Of a stretch of 64,000 nt of DNA, positions 59,038 through 64,000 are shown piece by piece. The notes under the pieces were generated by a model. The model saw only the letters and a list, made by a program, of their open reading frames with translations, was not told where the DNA came from and did no database searches. A program made the translations under genes and the position numbers. Numbering within the stretch: the first letter of the stretch is position 1; each line of letters begins with the position of its first letter. The stretch comes from Stenotrophomonas sp. 57 (GTDB lineage Bacteria; Pseudomonadota; Gammaproteobacteria; Xanthomonadales; Xanthomonadaceae), in NCBI RefSeq assembly GCF_030291075.1, contig NZ_CP127407.1:1-64000 (forward strand). Direction: 5' to 3'.

Positions 59038-59877
59038 TTACAGCGCGCTCTGCGGGCGCACCTTCAGCACCGCGTTTTCGGTGGCGCAGTCACGGCTGGA
59101 ATGCAGGCCGGCCTTGCGTGCGGCGGCGATCTCCCTGCGCGCGGCCAGCAGGTCCTTGTTGAATGCGGCGTTGTCGTGCAGGCGGGCCACGGCGGCGGCG
59201 CCCATGAAGCGGCCTTCCAGGATGTCGCTCTGCCAGTGCACGTTGCACACCAGGCGGCTCTCGCCGTAGTTGCGGCCGCGGGCCTGGATGGCATCGGCGC
59301 GGTCCGGCACGATCTCCGACAGGATCAGTGCCCAGGCCCAGCCGATCGAGGTGTGGCCGGACGGGTAGGAGCCGTTCTTGCGCAGGCCTTCTTCATCCTT
59401 CGGTGAACAGGTCGGTTCACCGTTGACCATGAACGGGCGCGGGCGCTGGTAGTGGTTCTTGGCCGCCTTGGTGGCGGCGCTGGCGTCGATCCGGCTGCGC
59501 TCCAGCAGTCGGTACAGCGCCGGGGTCTTCACCGCGTCGACGTCGATGTCGGCGGCGCAGGAGAAGTGGTTGGCGCCTTCCGGGAAGCCGAGTTCGGCAT
59601 CGACGCCGGCCTGTGCGAAGCGCGGGCTGCCACGCAGCGCGCGGGCTTCACGGCTGACCTGTTCGTCCAGCGCGAGCGCGGCCGAACCGGCCACCGGCGG
59701 CGCCGGCACCAGGTCCAGGCTGGCCGGGACCGCATCCTTGTCCAGGTAGCCCACGGCCTTGGTGGTGATGTTGGCTTCGACGGCGGTCGGCTTGGCGGCG
59801 GTGGCGGCACAACCGGCCAGGGCCACGGCCACGGCAAGGCCGAGCAGCGGGCGGGCAGGGTGGGAAATCAGCGACAT
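59038..59877 (-). CDS. Class A non-specific acid phosphatase
   Basis: This is a 279-residue exported phosphatase of the PAP2 superfamily. The three-part signature is present: KNHYQRPRP, then SYPSGHTS, then GESRLVCNVHWQSD, holding the lysine, arginine and histidine that form and break the phospho-enzyme. The N-terminus is a lipoprotein-like signal ending in LAGC. It hydrolyses phosphomonoesters in the periplasm or at the membrane. The open frame runs far upstream but the start MSLISHPARP at 59877 is the family start. Confidence 0.92.
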   Translation of the reverse strand: MSLISHPARPLLGLAVAVALAGCAATAAKPTAVEANITTKAVGYLDKDAVPASLDLVPAPPVAGSAALALDEQVSREARALRGSPRFAQAGVDAELGFPEGANHFSCAADIDVDAVKTPALYRLLERSRIDASAATKAAKNHYQRPRPFMVNGEPTCSPKDEEGLRKNGSYPSGHTSIGWAWALILSEIVPDRADAIQARGRNYGESRLVCNVHWQSDILEGRFMGAAAVARLHDNAAFNKDLLAARREIAAARKAGLHSSRDCATENAVLKVRPQSAL

Positions 59878-60138
59878 GGACGGGCTCCGGAGAAAAACAT
59901 CGCGCCATGATCGCAGTCCGTGTACGACACCGCAGTGGCCATCGGTCATACGGCCAGACCCGGCATGGTCATTGCCGCGATATGAAAAAACGTCACCGAG
60001 TGGCGTCAGTCTCCTGAATCCGGGCGCAGCGCACGGACTTTCACGCCGCTGCACCGCGAGCATCGGCACAACGGCAAGCGCCAGGGCCGTCCAGTTCCAG
60101 CCGGGTCGGGGGGATCCGCTGACAGAGGGAGAGAAGCG

Positions 60139-61017
60139 ATGCGCAGCACCGCAACAGGAAGTACCGTCCTGGCCCTGCTCCTCGGGCTTGCAGCAACGCC
60201 GGCGCAGGCCGCCGACGTGGTCGGCGTGGCCTTCGTGCATGGCACCGGCGCGCAGACCAACGCCACCCAGGACTACTGGCAGCCGGCCATCATCGACACC
60301 GTGCGCCAGGGCCTGCCGAACAGCAGCAACTACGTGGTCATCAACTGCGACTTCACCCAGTACATGTGGAAGCCGGAGGCCGCCGGCTGCCTGGCCAACC
60401 AGCTCACCAGCTTCATCGACAGCCGCGGCATCACCCAGCTGGTGGTGATCACCCATTCCAACGGCGGCAACGTGGTGCGCTGGATCCTGTCCAACCCGAC
60501 CTACGACAGCCGGTACCCGAAGATCATCCGCACGGTGCGCAAGGTCACCGCGCTGGCACCGTCCTCGGCGGGCACGCCGCTGGCCGATGCGGTGCTCAAC
60601 GGCAATACCTTTGAAACCTCGCTGGGCTGGCTGCTGGGCTACAAGAACGACGCGGTGCGGCAGCAGCAGGTGGCGAGCATGGCCGCCTACAACGCGCAGA
60701 ACCTGTACGGCACCGCAGGCCGTCCCGCCCTGCCCAAGCCGTTCCGAGCGGTGGTCGGCAGTGACGTGGAATCGGCGGTGTGGGATAGCAACAGCTACTG
60801 CGGTGGCTATGCCGCCAATGTCGGCCTGGAGTTCACGCAGAACTGGTTGTCCTCCTGCTCCGACGGCTTCCTGGAGTGCAGCAGCCAGAAGGCCGCCGGC
60901 ACCACCTGGTTCACCGACAAGCAGCGTACCCAGGGGGCGGAGCCGCTCAGCCACAACCAGAGCCGCCGCGAGTGCTTCGGCCTCGGCACGATCCTGCGCA
61001 ACGACCTGACCCAGTGA
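60139..61017 (+). CDS. Secreted alpha/beta hydrolase (lipase-like)
   Basis: This is a 292-residue exported hydrolase with a signal peptide cut near AQAAD. The oxyanion segment is VAFVHGTGAQ, the nucleophile serine is in THSNGGNVV, and five or more cysteines (for example SYCGGY and ECFGLG) would form disulfides. No close family is assigned. It is followed after 11 bases by a DUF4785-like gene, and the two would be co-transcribed. Confidence 0.82.
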   Translation: MRSTATGSTVLALLLGLAATPAQAADVVGVAFVHGTGAQTNATQDYWQPAIIDTVRQGLPNSSNYVVINCDFTQYMWKPEAAGCLANQLTSFIDSRGITQLVVITHSNGGNVVRWILSNPTYDSRYPKIIRTVRKVTALAPSSAGTPLADAVLNGNTFETSLGWLLGYKNDAVRQQQVASMAAYNAQNLYGTAGRPALPKPFRAVVGSDVESAVWDSNSYCGGYAANVGLEFTQNWLSSCSDGFLECSSQKAAGTTWFTDKQRTQGAEPLSHNQSRRECFGLGTILRNDLTQ

Positions 61018-61028
61018 GGGAGACGACC

Positions 61029-62231
61029 ATGACGATCCATTCCACCCTGCTGGCCAGCGCGGTGCTGGCGGCGCTGTCCCTCTCCACCGCACAGGCTGCG
61101 CAGCCGTTGAACGCCGCACGTGCCGGCGACCAGGTACCGGCCGCGCTGGTTGCCGCGCCGTTGCCGGCCGATGACAGCGAACGCGTACCGCTGTCCTTCG
61201 CCTGGGCGTTGGACCCGGCACAACCGCTGCAGGCGGCCACGCCGTATGCCTCTGTCAGCCGCAGCTACTGGCAGCAGGTCGATGGCGCGCAGCTGCAACG
61301 CGGCGTGGATCTGCCGCTGACCGCCGCCGACGCGGTGATCCAGCTGAGCCCGGCCGAAGGCGCGCGTGCAGTGCCGGCCAACACGTTGCAGGTGCGTGAC
61401 CCGGCCGGGCGCAGCAGCGTGGCGCGCAGTGTCGACGCACGTGCGCTGCAGCAGGCCGGCATGCCGGTGGGTGATGGCAGCAGCATGCTGCGCACCGGCG
61501 CGACCAGTGCGGCCGGTGCGTACACGCTGCAGAGCACGCAGGCACAGGGCCGCTACGTGGTGCAGGTGCTGGAGCCGAACAGCCCGCTGCGGCTGGAAGT
61601 GCAGGCCAACCAGGCGCAGGTGCTGGCCGGTGGCAACGTGCAGCTGCAGGCACGCTTGCTTGAAGACGGTGCCACCACCGCGCAGATGGCCTCGCGCCGC
61701 GGCAGCCTGGGCGGTGAAGCCCTGCTGGTCGCACCGGATGGACGCAGCTGGCCGCAGCGGTTGCTGCGCACCACCGATGGTGCCCTGCGTGCGCAGGTGC
61801 GGATCCCCGCTGACGTCGGCACCGTGCAGGGGCTGTGGGAACTGCAGGTGTTCGCCCAGGCCGATGGTGTGCTGCGCGATGGCAAGGTGGCCTTCGCGGT
61901 GGCGCGGCCGACCGCGCGCTTCAGTGGCCAGGCGGCACCGGATCCGGCCAGCCGCCAGGTGGCGTTGCCGCTGCAGATAGCTGCAGCGGGCCGCTACGAG
62001 GCGCGCGGCACGCTGTATGCCACCGGCCGCGATGGCCAGCTGAAGCCGGTCGCGCAGGCGCATGCGGCGGCGTGGTTCGATGGACCGGGTGCAGGCCAGC
62101 TCGTGCTGCCGTTCGACCAGGCTGCGTTGCCGGCCGGTTTCGGTGCGCCGTACGAGCTGCGCGACCTGCAGCTGCAGGACCAGAGCCGGATGGCACCGAT
62201 CGAATCGCGCGCGCTGGCGTTGCGGTTCTGA
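61029..62231 (+). CDS. Exported protein resembling DUF4785
   Basis: This is a 400-residue exported protein with a signal peptide cut near AQAAQ. It is rich in beta strands, has no cysteine in the mature part, and includes Ig-like stretches (about residues 180-390). It resembles the DUF4785 family I know from Stenotrophomonas and Xanthomonas. The tight operon with the upstream hydrolase suggests a partner role such as folding or surface display; that is inference. The start at 61029 follows GGGAGACG. Confidence 0.72.
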   Translation: MTIHSTLLASAVLAALSLSTAQAAQPLNAARAGDQVPAALVAAPLPADDSERVPLSFAWALDPAQPLQAATPYASVSRSYWQQVDGAQLQRGVDLPLTAADAVIQLSPAEGARAVPANTLQVRDPAGRSSVARSVDARALQQAGMPVGDGSSMLRTGATSAAGAYTLQSTQAQGRYVVQVLEPNSPLRLEVQANQAQVLAGGNVQLQARLLEDGATTAQMASRRGSLGGEALLVAPDGRSWPQRLLRTTDGALRAQVRIPADVGTVQGLWELQVFAQADGVLRDGKVAFAVARPTARFSGQAAPDPASRQVALPLQIAAAGRYEARGTLYATGRDGQLKPVAQAHAAAWFDGPGAGQLVLPFDQAALPAGFGAPYELRDLQLQDQSRMAPIESRALALRF

Positions 62232-62299
62232 GGTTGGGCACAGCGGGCCGGGATCCGGCCCGCTGCATCGACATCATGACGGGACGGTCTGCCGGGGGG

Positions 62300-62386
62300 G
62301 TAGAGTCGACTGTTAGTCGACTATCGCGCGCAGCGCGGGATTTTTGCGATCCAGGCGAAAGGCAGTCGACTAACAGTCGACTCTAC
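62300..62386. repeat. GTAG-type repeat pair with a GTCGACT stem
   Basis: GTAGAGTCGACTGTTAGTCG (62300 on) and its mirror ending CTCTAC (to 62386) form long outer arms, 41 bases apart. The stem sequence GTCGACTGTTAGTCGAC differs from the CCGAGC stems elsewhere, so it is a second repeat subtype. It lies between the DUF4785-like gene and the converging ABC gene. Confidence 0.88.
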
Positions 62387-62445
62387 CGCCGTGGGTTTCC
62401 CGGGCCCATCGGTTTCCGAGCCGGCCGGTTTCCGAGCCCGTCGCC

Positions 62446-63267
62446 TTATCCCGCGTACGCGGTCAGCCGGCCTTCCTGCTCGCATACGGTAATCGCGCCG
62501 CCGAACACCGCCGACAGCGGTTCGTTGCGCAGCAGCTCGGCGCGGGTGCCATCGGCCAGCACACGGCCATCGCGCAACAGCACCACGCGTTCGATCTCGG
62601 GAATGATCTCTTCGATGTGGTGGGTCACCAGCACCAGCGTGATGCCCTGCTGGGCGAGCACCCGCATGGTCGCCACCAGCTGTTCGCGGGCGACCAGGTC
62701 CAGCCCGGTGGAGGGCTCGTCCAGCAGCAGCGCCTGTGGCCGGTTGACCAGCGCCCGCGCGATCAGCACCCGGCGGGTCTCGCCGGCCGACAGCTCGGCA
62801 TAGGCACGCTCGCGCAGTGCCAGCGCGCCGGTCATCGCCAGCGTCTCAGCGACGCGTGCACGCATGTCGGCGGTCACTTCGCGGAAGGCCGGCACCACGT
62901 AGCTGGCAAAGAAGCCGGACAGCACCGCCTGTTCCACGGTCAGCCCGGGCATGTCGGCCAGGTTGCTGCTGAGATCGCCAGTGACGATGCCCAGCTGCGA
63001 ACGCAGCCGGTCCACCTGCCAGCGGTTCTGCCCCAGCACCTTCACCGCCACCGCGCCCTCGCCCTGGGCCAGCGGGTACAGCTCGCGGGTGATCAGCTTG
63101 ATGAAGGTCGACTTGCCGCAGCCGTTGGGGCCGAGCAGGGCGGTGTGCTGGCCCTGCGCGATGCGCAGGCTGAGCCCGTGCAGTACCTTCACCTGGCCAC
63201 GCACGACGGTGGCACGGTCCAGTTCGATCAACGGGGGCTGCTCCGCGACGGGCGGGGCGGCGATCAT
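62446..63267 (-). CDS. ABC transporter ATP-binding protein
   Basis: This 273-residue ATPase has Walker A GPNGCGKST near residue 45, the signature LSAGETRRV, Walker B LLLDEPSTGLD and the H-loop THH. No permease gene lies next to it, so it may work as a soluble ABC protein or with partners elsewhere. The start at 63267 (MIAAPP) is the last ATG before the domain; a TTG 11 codons upstream is also possible. Confidence 0.88.
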   Translation of the reverse strand: MIAAPPVAEQPPLIELDRATVVRGQVKVLHGLSLRIAQGQHTALLGPNGCGKSTFIKLITRELYPLAQGEGAVAVKVLGQNRWQVDRLRSQLGIVTGDLSSNLADMPGLTVEQAVLSGFFASYVVPAFREVTADMRARVAETLAMTGALALRERAYAELSAGETRRVLIARALVNRPQALLLDEPSTGLDLVAREQLVATMRVLAQQGITLVLVTHHIEEIIPEIERVVLLRDGRVLADGTRAELLRNEPLSAVFGGAITVCEQEGRLTAYAG

Positions 63268-63418
63268 GGCGCTGGCGCGTGGATCAAGGCTCGACAACTC
63301 AGGTCCCCAACTGTGAACGGTGCCACGGAAGGCGGACGAAATCGCCGCCGCAGGGATGCAGTTTGCAACGCAAGCGCCCATGATGTCTGCCATCCCCGCG
63401 TCGATCCGGAGAGCCTTC

Positions 63419-64000
63419 ATGCCTGATGCCCTGATGTCCCTGTTGACCGGTGGTGTGATCGGCCTGGGCTGGTGGGCCATGCTGGCGGTGCTGCTGGTCT
63501 TCACCCAGATCACCATCTTCTCGGTGACCCTGTACCTGCACCGCAGCCAGGCCCATCGCGGGGTCGACTTCCATCCGGCGCTGGCCCATGTGTTCCGCTT
63601 CTGGCTGTGGCTCACCACCTCGATGATCACCCGCGAGTGGGTGGCCATCCATCGCAAGCACCACGCCAAGGTGGAGACCGAGGACGACCCGCACAGCCCG
63701 GTCACACGTGGCATCGGCAAGGTGTTCTGGCACGGCGTGGAGCTGTACCGCGAAGCGCGCGGCATGCGCGCAGACATCGAGCAGTACGGGCGTGGCACCC
63801 CGGATGATGCGATCGAGCGTCACCTGTATACCCCGCATGCCACGCTCGGCCCGGTGCTGCTGCTGGCGATCAACAGCGTGTTGTTCGGCTTGCCCGGCGT
63901 GGCCCTGTGGGCGATCCAGATGGCGTGGATCCCGTTCTGGGCCGCCGGTGTGGTCAATGGGCTGGGGCACTGGTGGGGGTACCGCAACTACGAATCGGCC
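63419..64000 (+). CDS. Fatty acid (acyl-CoA) desaturase, truncated by the window
   Basis: The frame opens at 63419 with the start MPDALMSLLTGG and runs to the window edge (194 codons seen). The first two histidine boxes of membrane desaturases are visible: HRSQAH and HRKHH. Membrane segments follow. These enzymes introduce double bonds into fatty acyl chains using di-iron and O2. The third box and the end are not in the window. It is divergent from the ABC gene. Confidence 0.9.
   Translation, partial: MPDALMSLLTGGVIGLGWWAMLAVLLVFTQITIFSVTLYLHRSQAHRGVDFHPALAHVFRFWLWLTTSMITREWVAIHRKHHAKVETEDDPHSPVTRGIGKVFWHGVELYREARGMRADIEQYGRGTPDDAIERHLYTPHATLGPVLLLAINSVLFGLPGVALWAIQMAWIPFWAAGVVNGLGHWWGYRNYESA

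Noticed and set aside
59878..61221. Long minus-strand extension of the acid phosphatase frame
   Set aside because: It runs through the opposing hydrolase gene and has no conserved start; the lipoprotein signal begins at 59877.

Overview
The window is a high-GC gammaproteobacterial chromosome segment that begins at the first codon of dnaA. It looks like Stenotrophomonas, most likely the S. maltophilia complex. The evidence is the order dnaA-dnaN-recF-gyrB followed by tonB-exbB-exbD-exbD, three long TonB-dependent receptors, and many short palindromes ending in GTAG, the hallmark of the SMAG repeats of S. maltophilia. The species call rests on memory of gene order and repeat type, not on a search.

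Region 1 (1-7.4 kb) is the replication-origin block: dnaA, dnaN, recF, gyrB. The dnaA-dnaN and dnaN-recF gaps hold perfect DnaA boxes, and five parS-like sites lie between 2.7 and 4.8 kb, two of them inside recF. Region 2 (7.4-16.9 kb) carries a CAAX-type membrane protease, an M48 lipoprotein protease, a TPR protein, the TonB-ExbB-ExbD1-ExbD2 energiser, a cardiolipin synthase, pdxJ and a radical SAM protein. Region 3 (17-25.2 kb) has three unrecognised small genes, a 2OG-Fe(II) oxygenase, fbp, an aromatic aminotransferase, a TonB receptor and two small hypothetical genes. A perfect 27-bp inverted repeat lies upstream of fbp. Region 4 (25.3-30.4 kb) is the Ku-LigD end-joining pair, a small membrane protein and an alcohol dehydrogenase with a perfect FNR/Anr box upstream.

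Region 5 (30.5-52 kb) is the most interesting part: a carbohydrate-utilisation locus that appears built for acetylated, uronate-containing polysaccharide such as rhamnogalacturonan or pectin. It has a TonB receptor, a 1270-residue secreted LamG-domain protein of unknown family, two secreted esterases, a TRAP transporter, a GH43-like enzyme, a LacI regulator, kduI, kduD, kdgK, eda, and an SGNH esterase fused to a cupin. KduI, KduD, KdgK and Eda form the full route from 5-dehydro-4-deoxyglucuronate to pyruvate and glyceraldehyde 3-phosphate. Five intergenic sites sharing CGGTGTCAT suggest one LacI-type operator controls the locus. No polysaccharide lyase or unsaturated-uronide hydrolase of a family I recognise is present, so the large LamG protein is a candidate for the missing depolymerase.

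Region 6 (52-64 kb) holds phenylalanine hydroxylase with a divergent Lrp/AsnC regulator, a patatin-like lipoprotein, a GYF-AIM24 protein, a third TonB receptor, a class A acid phosphatase, a secreted alpha/beta hydrolase paired with a DUF4785-like protein, an ABC ATPase, and a fatty acid desaturase cut by the window end. I saw no rRNA, tRNA, insertion sequence, prophage or CRISPR array.
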